DNA from: Neopestalotiopsis rosae
Taxonomy: Eukaryota > Ascomycota > Sordariomycetes > Amphisphaeriales > Sporocadaceae
Assembly (NCBI GenBank): GCA_023078685.1
Contig: JALGAS010000003.1
Span: forward strand, 2,914,001 to 2,978,000
Reading direction: 5' to 3'
Length of the DNA stretch: 64,000 nt
This document shows positions 1-12,770 of this stretch, in pieces. The translations under genes were made by a program, and so were the position numbers. The notes beneath the pieces were generated by a model. That model was not told the origin of the DNA. It saw only the letters and a list, made by a program, of their open reading frames with translations, and did no database searches. The number at the start of each line of letters is the position of its first letter. Positions within the stretch are counted from its first letter, which is position 1.

Positions 1-1352
1 CGCTCTTACTTGAAAATAATCAAAGTACGTATGTGTTCCTTAGCTGCCGAACAATATAGGTGCTTTAAATAGCATATACTTCAATAGTCCTATTGGGTCT
101 AACGGGCCTGCAGACGGTACGAGATTTTCCCGATACCACCTAACGTTAGCTGAGAGCTTAAAGGCTAAGGCGCAAGGTCCTGCTGCCGTAGTGTTAGGTG
201 CAGCAAACGCTACGCACTTTGGAAGATTCAAGGCTTTCTTATGGCATCGGAAAATCATCCGGCCCTCTTTAGGATCTCCCCTTCGCCTTTTCAAGCCTAA
301 CTACTATTTGGACCTTGTCGAAAAAATTTCCTTACTTGCCCTACTAAGACCGTTGCTGGCCGGATATGGCACAATCGAACCCCGTTGCCAATCAAGTAGC
401 GACGGCTATATCTTCCTAGGGCAGCAATAGTATGTGATTGGCCCCACGCGCCAAGGAAGTCATGCAGGAGACTATTGCGGAAACGCACAAAGCCCTGGAG
501 GGATAGAGGTTGGATTTGGGTGCCGGTCAGCCTTGCAGATTGACATGCATACCATCCCCGCTTTCAACCTTTCTTTTTCTGATTCGTCCTCCGGCAGACC
601 TGAACGTCCAGTGCGTCCTGTACGTCCTGTACGTACGAAGTACGCAGGTCAGCACACACACTCACGCACACACTTGACGCACACTCAACGGAGACTTGTC
701 TTCCACGACTGACCTTCTTCCCAACCCCATCCATGTCATTGTTCCTTCTCCTTCCAAGCTAAGACGGAGCTGAACGAACCAGTGGCTGAATCTTCGTTCC
801 GAACGTTTTATCCAAGTATAGTCTTCCCCAGACGACGCTATGACCCGGCCACAGGCGCCATTCGCCACGTGGGTTCCGAATCTAGAATGGTCTCTTTTGT
901 TTCTTTGTTTCCCCAAACTTGAATCAAGGTCAGCAGAATCCTGACGGAATGGCGTTGGACTATTTCCTCAACAATGACAACAGCAAAGAACAAAATCACC
1001 CAGTAATCAGGCACCGCCCCAGCGTCGAACATGACAGGGGGTTTTCTCTGGAAATGCAGCCAAGCGGCTCAATTTAAAGGCTAATTATATTACAGTATCC
1101 CGATCCGTATTTGTACCCACAACTCCTAGGCGCCTACTTGGGGAAGGAGTTCCGTCAATCACCGCCAGCGGATGCATACATATCCGGCCCTCCTTCATCC
1201 ACTCAAAATTCGAGACCAGCGCCACCATAATATCTTGATTTCATGTCGTTTGTATGTGTTGACCCAAGACCCGCATGCAGACAAGCGTTGCCAAATTCCC
1301 CTTCTGGTTGACCACCCCAGGTCACACCAGCTGCAGCCAGGCCAGCGCCAGG
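1..1352. other. No supportable gene
   Basis: Only short overlapping open frames without family motifs are present. A small run of GTAC-containing repeats lies near 610-645. I see no transposase domain continuing from the CENP-B-like gene to its right, although a full pogo-type transposase would place its DDE domain here, on the C-terminal side. Confidence 0.5.
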
Positions 1353-1919
1353 CTACCAATAGTAATGGCCTGTCTCGAAGTAGGGGTCTGGGCTGCCATA
1401 GTCTCCGCTCTCGCTATTGCTGCTTGGGCCGCTGCTGTTCCGTGCTACTTCGTCGAGCATCTTCTGTTTCCGATGTGCATATCGCGTTCTGAACCGACAC
1501 TGCCAGCCTTCGCTCCACTTTGGCATTGGCATGCCCCGGTGACACTCGAGCGTATTCCACAACTCGGTGCCGCGGTCTTTGAGCATGGCGCCGGTAACCG
1601 GTCCGTTGCCAGCAACGCACTCGTGCCAAAAGGCCCATTTGATGAGCTCTTCTTCCAGGGTCTCCCACTTGGGCGGGCGCTGCCGCTTGCGGGAGTCGAT
1701 TTGACAGTAAGCCGGATCCGCGGAGATACTATCCAGCGGATCGTATTTGTAGCTCAGAATTTCGCTTACGGTACTTGAATTGAGGTAGTAACCGTAATTT
1801 TCCTCCCACCAAAAGGATGCGTCTGCGTGCGTCTTAGCGCCATCCTTGGTAGTAGGATCGAAGAACCATTTCCGCAGAGCGCGGCGCTGCGTGTTGGTGA
1901 TGGCCTTTCGACTCTTCAT
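1353..1919 (-). CDS. Short CENP-B/Abp1-type HTH DNA-binding protein, possible transposase-derived
   Basis: Single exon of 188 aa. The open frame extends further upstream, but the first 54 residues are Arg/Lys-rich and unlike the family, so I start at the ATG at 1919 (MKSRKAITNTQRR). Residues ~5-50 resemble the N-terminal HTH of fission-yeast Abp1/CENP-B proteins and Fot1/pogo transposases (tryptophan-rich segment SFWWEENYGYYLNSS followed by SEIL). Residues ~85-150 look like the CENPB-type HTH (LEEELIKWAFWHEC, then a WxxxFxxRY-like WQCRFRTRYAHRK). The tail is Ser/Gly/Tyr-rich and ends naturally. A pogo-type transposase would add ~300 residues with a DDE catalytic core; none is visible. It may be a domesticated or truncated transposase N-terminus, or a stand-alone DNA-binding protein. 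The fold is fairly clear; the biological role is unknown. Confidence 0.6.
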   Translation of the reverse strand: MKSRKAITNTQRRALRKWFFDPTTKDGAKTHADASFWWEENYGYYLNSSTVSEILSYKYDPLDSISADPAYCQIDSRKRQRPPKWETLEEELIKWAFWHECVAGNGPVTGAMLKDRGTELWNTLECHRGMPMPKWSEGWQCRFRTRYAHRKQKMLDEVARNSSGPSSNSESGDYGSPDPYFETGHYYW

Positions 1920-4900
1920 CTTGGCAAAAGGCAGGTAACGTAGGTTGGTAATCACACGGGCAACTTGGTGGTGATTTTTCTTTCTCTCTAAGAATTCCTT
2001 TTCTGTCTCAGTTCGGTGTCTTCTTCTTCTCCTCTGAAGCCAAGTGGTGTGTGACCTGAGGAAACAGCAATATAATATCAAAAAAAGAACGACAAATGCT
2101 CCACCATGTCGCCAATGGACACGGAACGCTGGAGGCGAGCAACATCTTATATCGCTTACCAGTCGCGAGATGCAATGTCACACACACGACCATTGGATCC
2201 TTTCATATTTTGCAGTATTGGCCTGGTCGATGTCTGGAAATTGCATGTCCATTGACCATCCCACATGTCCCACGGTTCGAATACAGGACGCTGCGTTAGT
2301 CTCGCCCGTCTCTTCATCAGTTGATGACCAAAGTCTTGGCATTCTGGCCCCAGAGAAACTCGAATACTTGCCCCTGACGCAGCGTTGATCGTTGCCATAG
2401 ACGTCATAGACGATTTTCCTTAGTCCCGGCAAACCGTCCCGGACGAATCCAACTCTCCAATCCGAGACTTTGGACCTGTCGTACGTGGAGTGGGTGTAGT
2501 GTTGACAACGGACGTTCTGTATGAGATTTCACTTTTCCATCCCGAATCGCGGTCCAGGTGGGTCATGTAAGTGGCGCCTCTTTTGCCCGGGAATCTTGTC
2601 TTTCGCTGGCCTGTCCTTGTATAGTCTTCCCAAAGTTGACGTTATCACGATGGCCTGGAATATACAAAGCAATTCACCTGCCTCATCGTGACCCCCCGTT
2701 CACTTTACTCTACCCGGTATACCAAGGGCTCCATCTCCTTGCATGATCCCAAGGCCACACTGGGTCGGTGACTATCCCCACTGACTGGTCGTGCGTGCAG
2801 TTCTGTAAGCGGTTGCGCCCCGGAGCAAAGGACTGTACTGTATATGAGAAATGGCTGCCAAGAAGGGCGCGACTCCGGGTCTTCCGCATGCATGCTGCAG
2901 ATCTCGAAACCTGACCATATTTGGACAGATCCACGGCGGTCGATCCACTTACGGATGGAATCTGCGCTCTGGAGCGGCTGAAACTTCCAGGCTGCAGCCA
3001 GGGCGATACCCAATTCGTGCCAAGCTGCAAATAACCCAACTGCCAGCTGAAAGCAAAAGGAAAACGATGAAAAATTGCTCTCAGCGGACGCCTCTCCAGG
3101 TCTCCGCTCGCACCTTAGCGAGAACGCACGATCCGCTGCCAGCGTGTCGTGGCATCAGAATGCAATGGACTAACGTCAGCATGGCCTTTGTAGTGCCATA
3201 TTACCTGGTGGTATTTCGTGTCTATCCTTGCTGCAGATGACAGCTCGCCAGACAATCCGTTATTATGCGCCCCGAGCGCCATCTTTTTTTTCTCGGCCGC
3301 GGAAACGGGCCCTTAGCGGAGTGGCGCCCGGTGAGATGATCACTTTGTCTCGCCCGTTTTGTGGGGGAAGAGCGAGAGGCCCATCCGATGCAATCAAGAT
3401 ATCAAAACCCGCGTCGTATTTCTCTGTGATGTCTCGGACAATGTGACTGAAAGATGCCTCCCGGTCATATGAGCCCTGTAGGTGTCCTCTATGCATGGCC
3501 CGCTGCAGATGACAGCCTGAGAAAATATCGAATTGAGTTCCCCTCAATGATTGCAAATCATCTGCATGGCACTCTCAGACTCGTCGAGTATACTCTGCAT
3601 GGCCGTGCAGAGTTCGGGGTGTAGCAGCAGTACGTCATGGCTTGCATTGCCAGAGCGGCAGAAGTCGTAAGCTGCATTAATGTCACCACCCTCAAGCTCT
3701 TAAGCTTACTGTGGCTGCCCGTCTCAATGAGAAATGCTATTGATGATGCTCTCGTCTTGTCGCGTCTTGTTCTCAAAGAGGTTTGCAGGTGGCCGTAAGC
3801 CTAGACATGGGTCACTCGCAGGCATGTCAACATGCTGTGTAACTGTAAGTACTGTTTGGTTCGGACGGTGGAATGATTGGGCATTGGTGCCTTTGAGATT
3901 CCGATGTATCGAATCGAGCGAGTCGCCTGCCAAGACTCAAGTGGTCCGGGGTCAGGGGGTTGTATCGTTGTATAGGCCGCATTTAGCCTTCTCAATATGC
4001 AGCACTAATGAATTCTGGGTCAGAGAGGTCATTTGAAGAGAGGCGGAGTATAAGTCTGTACTTCAGGGTACAGGTCTGTCCTACCCACTAGGGGTGAACG
4101 TAATAGCACTGCGTCTACCCTCTGGCGTTGAGTTGAGAATCTGTGCAGTCTGGGCAAAGCCAGGCCCATCAAGGAAAAAAGAAACGACGACTGTAATCAT
4201 TGTAGAACACGAAATGAAGGGGCCATACTCCTCTGAAGTGGTGGGGAGGTAATCCAGCCCTTGACCGGTGTGCTACTGGCAACCGGTGATCGTCCATTCC
4301 GAAGTCTCCCGGCAGGGAAGAAGGGAGTTCACGGCAGGCCGCGTGGAAAGGTTGAAGGGATGTTAGTTTCCCCGGGCGGGTGACACAGGATAGGTGCTGT
4401 TCGGTCGGAGTTAATCGGGCGTTCAGTCAACTGAAGAGACCGAAGGCCCACCTGAGAAGGCAGTGGAGAAGAAAAAGAAAAGAAAACAAAGGAGATTGAT
4501 GAAAGATCATGCCATTTTGAACGGCTTTTTGGTCTTCCGAGATATTGTTGATGCTGACTCGCGTCAAGTTCTTGGTCAAAGTGATCATCTGCGAATTGAT
4601 CATCTGTTGTGACGCCTGGACTCCGTAGAACTTGATCGTTGCCTCGGCAGATTTCTGATCGGGGCGTCAAGTCGGTCGTAGGGAAGTGAGATGTTGTAAG
4701 GCCGAGTAAAAGCCATAGGCCGGCAGATTGGACTGTCTGATCGCTGCCAGATAGATTGAAAACATGGACTTACAGGCTTGATTTGGTGTGTTCAACCGGT
4801 CAGAGCTTGATGACATCTCTAAGTTTTCCAGATGGACCTTCACGATCCGTCGGATCTAGAGTAAGAGTATCCGCGGCGAAACTCCGTCAGCTGGATGAAC

Positions 4901-7900
4901 ATCTGCCTTGAAAAATCTGCAATGCCTAGTAAAACAAGGCGATTGACTCGAGGACCGCGAGTAGAGCTCCTGGTGTTGAATCAAGAGGTCGATGTCCAGA
5001 CTGCTCCAAGTCAGTGGCCCCGATTCCTGAGATATCTGAGAGCTGTCAAGAGTAGAGACTTCCGCTCAGACATCGCAAGAATATCAAGATGTTCCAGTTG
5101 GATGCAGGACTGCTGGCGACTGTGCAGAGCGTCTTTCTGCATACCCTTCTTCCTTGACCGATCGGACATAGCAGTGGAGGTACGAAAACCATTCATCGCC
5201 CCAGATATTCGTGAATCACTAAGCTCAACCCCGTCAGCGCATGAACGGGTTATGTTTCAAAGACTGGAGAACTTACCTGGAGGGGAGCGGGACACTCGGT
5301 GAACCTCGTCTGCACTCTCCTCAGTGCAGTAGCTATGCTAGATTGCGTCGTGGCAAGTCCTGCTTGCCCAGCACGTGGATGTGGTTGCGATGGTTTTGAA
5401 AGAGCGATTGTTGTGCATCGCTCTTTCCAAGGCAGACCAGTGTCAATCTTCAAATCTTGGGCAGTTCATCCAGCACTTGTACTCGGCGCCTTGGAGCGAG
5501 AAGGCACGTTCCGAGCAATGACAGTACCTCTGTTTGATCATCTTTCGGATGATGCTTGGAAGAACTGTTCATTTTGTCGTCAATCTGTTACCGTTGAGTA
5601 TTCGACGCACACACGGGAAGATCGTGTTTCTTGTTGATTGACAGCGGGTAAATCCGAATCACAAACGTCATTGTGCGACGCTGCCGTATGCATGTGTCCT
5701 TTGAAGGGATCGTCGCTTCTCTGGTAAGACATGTGGTTGCTTAGCTCGACACTAGAATCAATAGCGGCACGGCTCGCGACGCCAGATTCTCCCACTTGGA
5801 CGCAGGGACGAGCGCCATCACCCATCTGTACACCTGTCAGCTCTCGTCTTTATCAAAGGCTACACTTGTTACAGCAAGGCTTCGCATTTCGTCACAGGCC
5901 GTCGAATTTTCGCCATTTTTGTCTCCAACTGTTAAGGAAGTTGATAGTCCTCTGAGAACCGTTTTGGTCACGATGCATGGCCACTCGCGACACAAGATGA
6001 CGGTAGCCTGCGCTAGAAATGGGGCTCTCGGTGGTTCTTGCGCTTGAATTCCATGGAAGCGCATCTGAGGTATGGCACCCCTACTTGTATTCAGTTGAAA
6101 GTCAGCAGCGATCTGAACTAATTGATGAACAGACCACACCTCTCATAAACAACACTGTACAGGACATCCTTGGCATAATCAACTAGTGTCAGATCATAGC
6201 CAAGGAGCAGCAGCGAACTTCGGCCCTCGAATGTTGACGACTATTGTCGGTTGCACTCAATCAGATTATTCCGTCGGCTAGCCTTCGTTGGTCGTGGTGG
6301 TGATGTTGACCAAGACGACGAGGTGTCTCAGCGGTGCACTTCGTCTAGCCAGTATGCTCATTCCGACGCCGGTGATCGTCTGGCCCCTTCGATCGTTATC
6401 GCTGGTAGTGAAGTCCCCTCTTTGTCGTAGGTACAATCGCCACCAAGAACAAGCCAACAGCGGAAGGGTCTCGAACCTGGGTTTGCCTTTTCAGAGGAGA
6501 CCGTCTGCAACGCTCTTCTTCTGGCGATGCTGACATGAAAGGGTCGATAATCGATACGATGATGACTTCATGTTGTATCGACTGAATATTGGAATGAACA
6601 TTTATTGACAGATTGTTAGTTGCGACAGTTGTTAAGTCGAGAGTCAAGTAGGATCCATGGCCCGTGTTACTGTGTCGAACCCCCAATCATTGCATGAGAG
6701 AATGAAAGCACTAACACGGGATGCAGACGGGCCAAGGGGGGGATTATGCCCTTTATTTGAGGAGTTCATGGCCTATACAACAAGATTTGGCAGGCTCCAG
6801 AACCCCTCTTGGGTCTTTTGGCCGCCTCCTGACAGACCTTTGATGGGGGAGCGGAAGTATAGGATGACAGGCAGTAGCTCCATATGAGACTGCATGCGAG
6901 GCGGCTCCGTGTCGAGACAACCATGTAAGACCAACCGCCCCTATGGGCGACATTGAAAAGCCATACAAATTGTGGCGAAAGGGTTCGTGGTCCAGATTCG
7001 TCAAAGTCAACCGAGATGTTCTCTGAGATATGTACACGACATGAATGACAGATCCTACGGACGCTGATCTGCTCTGCCTCGTATAACCTGATGGGCCCGA
7101 AGCCGAGGACTAAGGCGGCTGCAATCTGCGAGCTCGTGCAGACAACATCGTGAAATCCGACTAAGAAAAACAAACTATGGGCATCCGAGAATCCCCTCCG
7201 GCAATTGTGCAGATCGGCGGAGAACCTCTAGTATGAGTGGCCTGAAACGGAAGTCGTATGGGGTGTATAGAGTGTATGCACGTGGCATCCTTTCCACCAC
7301 AACCAAACGTCATACACTGGAAAAGGCCAATGGGACCAAAGCAGAAGCCCCGAAAGGTCAATACAACATCGTGAGTTGACATGACTCAATGCTAAGAGGA
7401 ATAAAAGGAATGCTGCTGGAGCCGCCGATACTGATTTTGCAATCTGAAAGAGACAAAAGAATCTGATAAAACCACACACTAGCGCATCGATTCGTGCCTA
7501 ATGTCTCAGAGTCAACTTACAGACATAGGGAAAAAGCAATGACGGCCGTTGCCGATATCAATTGTGATGTAATCTGGATATGACTTATGCTTTCTTTCTC
7601 CCAAGAGGCAAGTAAAAGTCCCCTCTCGCGACTCCGGTCTCGCTTGTACTTACAGGCTTATTTCATTAGAGTTTGTTTCCGCTATACAGAGGTCCGTGAC
7701 AGACAGTCGGGTTCGCCGCCGTCCGTGGTCAATATGATGCATATCCAATATCGAAAGGTGGATCAATCTTACTCACTGACTTGCTGCATGTTGGCAGGAT
7801 CGAGTGGTACGCGTCCCATATTAAAAGATTCATTCTCACCTGCATTCCTGCCGTTGATCTACTCTAGTATCAGCAAATAACCAACATCAGGTCCGCCGGA

Positions 7901-10081
7901 TCGTGACATCTGTAGTGGCGGCTCACGTAAGGTTGAGATTGATCCACAGGGAACGGTAAGTTGAGTGAGCTCAATTCGGTTCAAGTTTCCAATTGATTCG
8001 TATCGGCCCGTAATTTCCTCTTCATGTGGGTTGACAAGAGTACCGAATTCTCTCATATATCGATTCAGAGTTCTCGAAAGGGTCTCATGGGAATTGATGC
8101 CTTGTCCGGCAATTCGATCTGCGACGTCGATGCGCTATCGATGAAGGCCTCATCACAACTCCACACGACTCTCGCCATCTTCGATGCGCCAAGCAAGTCG
8201 GCGATCTCATCCCAGAGAAATCCCAACATTTGGCGCAACGTGCTTACAAAGCGGCAAAGATGCAATTATGTGACTGGGCCTGCAACAATTCAATGACGGA
8301 GTCCCCGGGGTATTCTCCATGTTGCACACTGCTGCTCTTGACCGTTAAGCTTCAAACCAAGTTTATTGACAACTACCGAGAACTTGAGTCCTGGACCGGG
8401 ACGCCTTGCAGATGTCATGACTATTGTCCCGAGACCGATGAAAGACCAACAACCTATAGTCGTCTAGCTTTTCATGTCATGAGCCTGCAGTCTGCAAGCA
8501 ATGGATTATATTAATCTCTTGGTTCACCGTCTGCGGTGAAGCGCAAGGATCCTACGGAACTCTGACTCCCCGGTAATGTTTGTTCCATGGAGAAGTCCTG
8601 AGAAAGTACCACTCTTTATGAACTATGCTGCCAAGGAAAGAAGGATTGCTAGGACAAGATGGCAGTATGTTTGCTAAAGAATGGAACTAGTGGGCCGATC
8701 AACTGTATAAGACTGGATACTTGCAAGATACAGTTGACGTTTTGAGAATCGAACTGCTCAATCAGTCCATTTTCCCCAACAGAGATGGCTCAAAACGTCA
8801 ATAACTTCGTGAAAATCACATGTTTTCATGCACGTCGTTGAAAATTTGGTATGTGGGACATTACCGTTTTCGAAAGTCCTACGACAACGTCGCACGACAC
8901 GAAAATGCGCGCAGAAGCCTTTTCCCGGGTTCAATATATCGGAGTTCAAACGTCGACGCGTCACAACCGTAGAAGGCTTTGCTACGTTGTATTCAACACA
9001 ATTTACTTTACTTTTTCAACTTTACTATGAAAGGTGAAACATTTCCCCTCGAGACTTCGGCGTTACATTCGGAGTTCGATTTTTCCTCTTCGTGCATCAC
9101 GACGAAACAAGATGCAGGAGCGCAGATCTTTTTCTCTCCCTTAGAGCTTGTAATGTGCATACTCATTAGCAGGGCATTCTCCGTCAGCGAATAGGACTTG
9201 TGCCAGGTTGCAAAGAAACCACACCCTGGTTCGCCTGGGCCCCGGGGAGCGGGGTCGGTGCATGCAGCAGCGGAACGCCGGGAATGGTGAAGATCAACAT
9301 CAGGCTCAGCTGCTTTTGGCTCTGAAGGGAGATGATCAACACTGTGCCACAGCCGTTTGCGGTGAGGGACTTATCCGCGAAATTTCACCAACAAAACCCA
9401 GCCCAAGTCTTGTTTGGTCAAATTTCGTTATAGCTGATACGGCCGTGTCACAATTTCGCCGGAGGAAAGTTGCCGACACCAATTGAGCGACTCAAAAATG
9501 ATGCTCTACTCTCGAGGCGTCGCAAAAAGTCAATTTCAGAGTTTGCGCGCGCCGAGTGAATTAGGGTAACGTAATAAAATCCTTGGTCCTCAATTCAGCC
9601 AGTTCCACGGAACGGGTATTATTGATCCAGGTTTTGGGACAAGTTTCACTCTAAACTGCGCCCAATCACATCTGTCGTTGCAGCGATCGATCGAGAAAAA
9701 TGGCACTATAGGTGCCAAGATTCGCATAGTAGCATCAGCCAGAGTTTTTGCAAGTCGAGAAAGGGGTGTTTCTTCTCACATTGCTGACGGAGGTTGTGTC
9801 CGAGTGGCCACGGCACTTTATTGGTTTTTTTTCGGCGGCGGGTGTCGGTGGGCCGGCAGTTCGGCTAAAGTGGAGTCTCCGGACTATGCATCATTGTAGG
9901 TAAGAGATTCAATGGTTTTCGATTAAATAACTGATCGTACGACACCCCACATTGGTCATACATAAAGTTCATACTTATCTCTTACATAAAGAGCGTTCCA
10001 AAGAAATGGGCGAATACATGAGAAATCCCACCAGAGTTATCATGACTGAAAGCGCTATGTCTGCTGCATGATTGAACAGCC
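1920..10081. other. 8.2 kb gene-poor stretch
   Basis: No open frame here shows a recognisable domain or joins to others through good splice sites. The longest is about 135 codons (4895-5302, plus strand) and looks like chance. The bases are mixed with no strong AT bias, so this does not look like heavily RIP-mutated transposon DNA. It may hold unrecognised non-coding transcripts or diverged repeats, which cannot be told from sequence alone. Confidence 0.5.
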
Positions 10082-12132
10082 TTAATTCCTGGTCATTATG
10101 TCCAGTTCCATACCCTCTGAGCCTGTTGAAGAAACGCTATTGTGCTGTGAATGCTTACCCTTGGAAAGAGTGACGAGCCTTTGTCCTTTCTCAAGATCAT
10201 TTTGATCGATCACGCCGTAGAGAACTTCCGCGAGCTCAGGGTCGATTTTTCTTCTGTTGTTCTGCCAGCGCCAGAAGAAAATGGTCATACCTGTGATGAC
10301 TGCTGTGAGGCCAAAATATACTGCGACATATGGAGAAACCATTTGCGGACTATCGTCTGGTATCCAGCGGAAGAAGGACATAGAGAACAGTGTCTATCGG
10401 CTTGTCAGTATAGGCTATGCTCCAGGGTCGGTCACTAACGCACTGCTAGAAAAGTCCCTGGAAGAAATATCATTCCCACAAGAGACATCAGTTTCATCTG
10501 AGTGCTATCCTGATGAGACAGGCGCGCGATGATGATGTTCGCCTTCGCGTCACGCCTTGTGTAGTGATTCCATTCCTGCATGGTGTTAGTCGCTTTCGTA
10601 TCGGGCGGCGCTCTGGTGAGACAAACCACTTGAATAGCCAGCGCCATTCCATTCAAGAGACCATCACATTGCCTGATCTTGGTATCTATTTCTGCATCCA
10701 TCTCTTTGAGTCTGCCGTCGATGATTTCCGAACCTATCGACTGCCCGATCGTTTCGTCTGTGCTCTCAGTAGCAAGGCGAGGTTTGAGGTGTGCAAATGT
10801 TTTGGACTGCTCCTCGACCACCAAAAGCATCTTTCTGAAACTTTCTAGCCCGATTTTCAAGTCACTCACACCGATCCAAGAGTCAGTACTTTGCAAGTCC
10901 TTTTCTGTCATCTTTCTGTTCTTGAGCTTTGCAGCATCATCATCGTCCTTGCTTTTACGTTCCTGCTCCTGATCAAGGCTGTTCTTCAAAACCATCATAC
11001 TCTTCCTCAGCGTTGTACCTTTCACTTCCATTACCTTCAGGAAACGCGAGCGCTCGTGCTCAGCAAAGATCATTGGCATCATGAGTGGGTGGAATGCCGA
11101 CTTCTTGAACTTCTTAAAACGACCGACCAGCTCGTCAGACAATGCTGGAGTGCAACCATACATGACCGAGAAAGTCCATGGCTTGGTCTTGAAATACGTT
11201 GTTGAAAGAAGTACATCATTCTTGGACCCCAGAATTTCCGTGTCTGATCTACAGTTGTACACTTTGTTCAAGTCAGCACTGCAAATTTGAGGCAGCAAAT
11301 ACAGAGCGATAGATCGCGCATAGCGTCCAAAGTTGACCTTTCCCATATTACACGGACGGAAAACAACGAGAACGTGAAAGACAATTGCAATCAGAGTCAG
11401 AAAATTAGAATGGTGGTTCGAGACATGAAGATTAAGAAGAGACCAGCTTTGATTGATCCTCTTACCTATTGATTGCTCAGTATGATCATTGTACTTCCAC
11501 TCAGCCCGTCTAGAATTGAAGATCGCCGTCGAAATCCTAGGCATACTCAGCGCGAGAGACCTGTGTTGGAATAGCTCCGCCGAAGTCTTCTCAAAGGTTT
11601 GTCTGGAGTAGGGTATTGATTCTGTCTCGCCGCCATGCCTTTCATGCATGACGAGTACGAAGGTTGGCTGGTCTTGCAATGATGATTTGCACTAGTCCGT
11701 CACCAGTCAGCCATACGGTCTATGACTCCTTGTCTGTATACGCACTTCTTCTACCCAGTCGATATATCCCTGTTCAGAATCCAACTCCTTGGGTTGAAAA
11801 GTAACGGTCTGCTACCTGCTTAGCAATCATCCGAGCAATCAACCATTGGCGCTTGAATCGTTACTAACCCCATTGTCGAGTCTCAGTGTCACAGTGGTGA
11901 TTCGAAACGAAACACCTGGGACAAAGTTGAACAGATCCACTATGAAGTTCTAAGTTAGCAGATCCTTTTGAGATGCCTCACAAAGTGATGCCGAGAGTAT
12001 ATGTTCATGATTGAGAACCCTCTAACGGAGTCTTGTTGCAGGGAATTTGGGTATGAACGACATTGATAGTTTAGATTTGTGTAACTTACAATCGCTCTGG
12101 AGATATTTTGTGGTCTGTCTGATCCAATCCAT
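10082..12132 (-). CDS. CorA-like (Mg2+ transporter-type) membrane protein
   Basis: Five exons, 12090-12132, 11869-11939, 11746-11808, 10444-11691 and 10082-10393, sum to 1737 nt (578 aa) with all phases consistent. The last intron (10394-10443, branch CTGAC) joins GTFLA to TLFSMSFFRW. This rebuilds the first transmembrane helix and following loop of fungal CorA-like proteins (residues ~455-485). A second helix lies at ~494-517, followed by a basic cytosolic tail. The pre-membrane region is a long charged helix bundle containing FHPLMMPMIFAEHERSRFL, usual in this fungal group. The GMN selectivity motif of true CorA channels is replaced by the SMSFF segment, so Mg2+ transport is not assured. 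A further in-frame 129-nt intron may start at the GTAAGAG near 11466. The first two introns (11940-12089, 11809-11868) are my prediction. The gene is divergent from the small gene at 12771. Confidence 0.72.
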
Positions 12133-12770
12133 GTTGGAGTGCGTCCGCAAGCAGCGCAGAACTCGCCGCCAATCTCAGTCTCATGAATGCTAAACAGTAG
12201 TATATAACAATGGGTAAAACTGACGCCCAGCAGTGCGTTCCCAAGATTGTTGGAGCAATAAGTGGGAAGGTGCGGGGCATCTAGACAAACCTCGCTTCTA
12301 TCCTGGATTGCCCAACACATATCGCATGGTGCAGAAGCAGGCTGTGGCCAAGACCAATGGGGTCAAAGTACAACCCCAGCAAGACCGCAGCTTAGTCTAG
12401 ATACTGACACTGCCTCCTGCACAAAACGCCATAATGCTGACGCCGGTGGTGCAGGTTGGCAAAAGTGTGGGTTGCTAGCTCACCGTCTATTCCCATCATC
12501 GTGCCCGGGCGCAGGTGTGTCTCTCAAGCCCAACTTGTATGTCCCTCTCACCGAAGGTATTAGACCACCAAGCCGAGTCTGCCTGGAGCCTTGCGAACAT
12601 TCCATGGTCCTTCGAGTCCGGAGGCAACCCTCACCTACCTCTGTAATCATTGTCCGGCGAACATTGATCATAGAATCAAGCGGTGACATCAATCTAGGGT
12701 ATGAGATCAAGTTATAAAGCTTCTAGTAACTGTTTCTTCCCTCAGCCGTACGATATAAAGTCTCGTCAGA
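12133..12770. promoter_or_regulatory. Divergent intergenic region with TATA-like box
   Basis: About 640 bp separate the CorA-like gene (minus) from the small gene (plus). A TATA-like GATATAAAG lies at ~12751-12759, 12 bp before the plus-strand ATG. That is close for a TATA box, so the transcript would have a very short leader or a later start. The open frame at 12262-12717 has no family features and no splice link. Confidence 0.35.

Noticed and set aside
4895..5637. Two successive plus-strand frames (135 and 112 codons)
   Set aside because: They do not join through a good intron, show no domain, and the second begins with a signal-like but unsupported stretch.
6460..6480. tRNA T-loop-like GGTTCGAGACCC on the minus strand
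   Set aside because: The flanks do not form a T-stem, anticodon arm or acceptor stem. Similar TTCGAA hits near 2276 and 63860 fail for the same reason.
11338..11466. An additional 129-nt intron in the CorA-like gene
   Set aside because: The donor is good, but the length is a multiple of three and the frame stays open, so the sequence alone cannot decide. It is mentioned only as an alternative.
12262..12717. 151-codon plus-strand frame in the CorA/small-gene intergenic region
   Set aside because: It overlaps the first intron side of the CorA-like gene on the other strand, has no recognisable domain, and no splice link to the 12771 gene.
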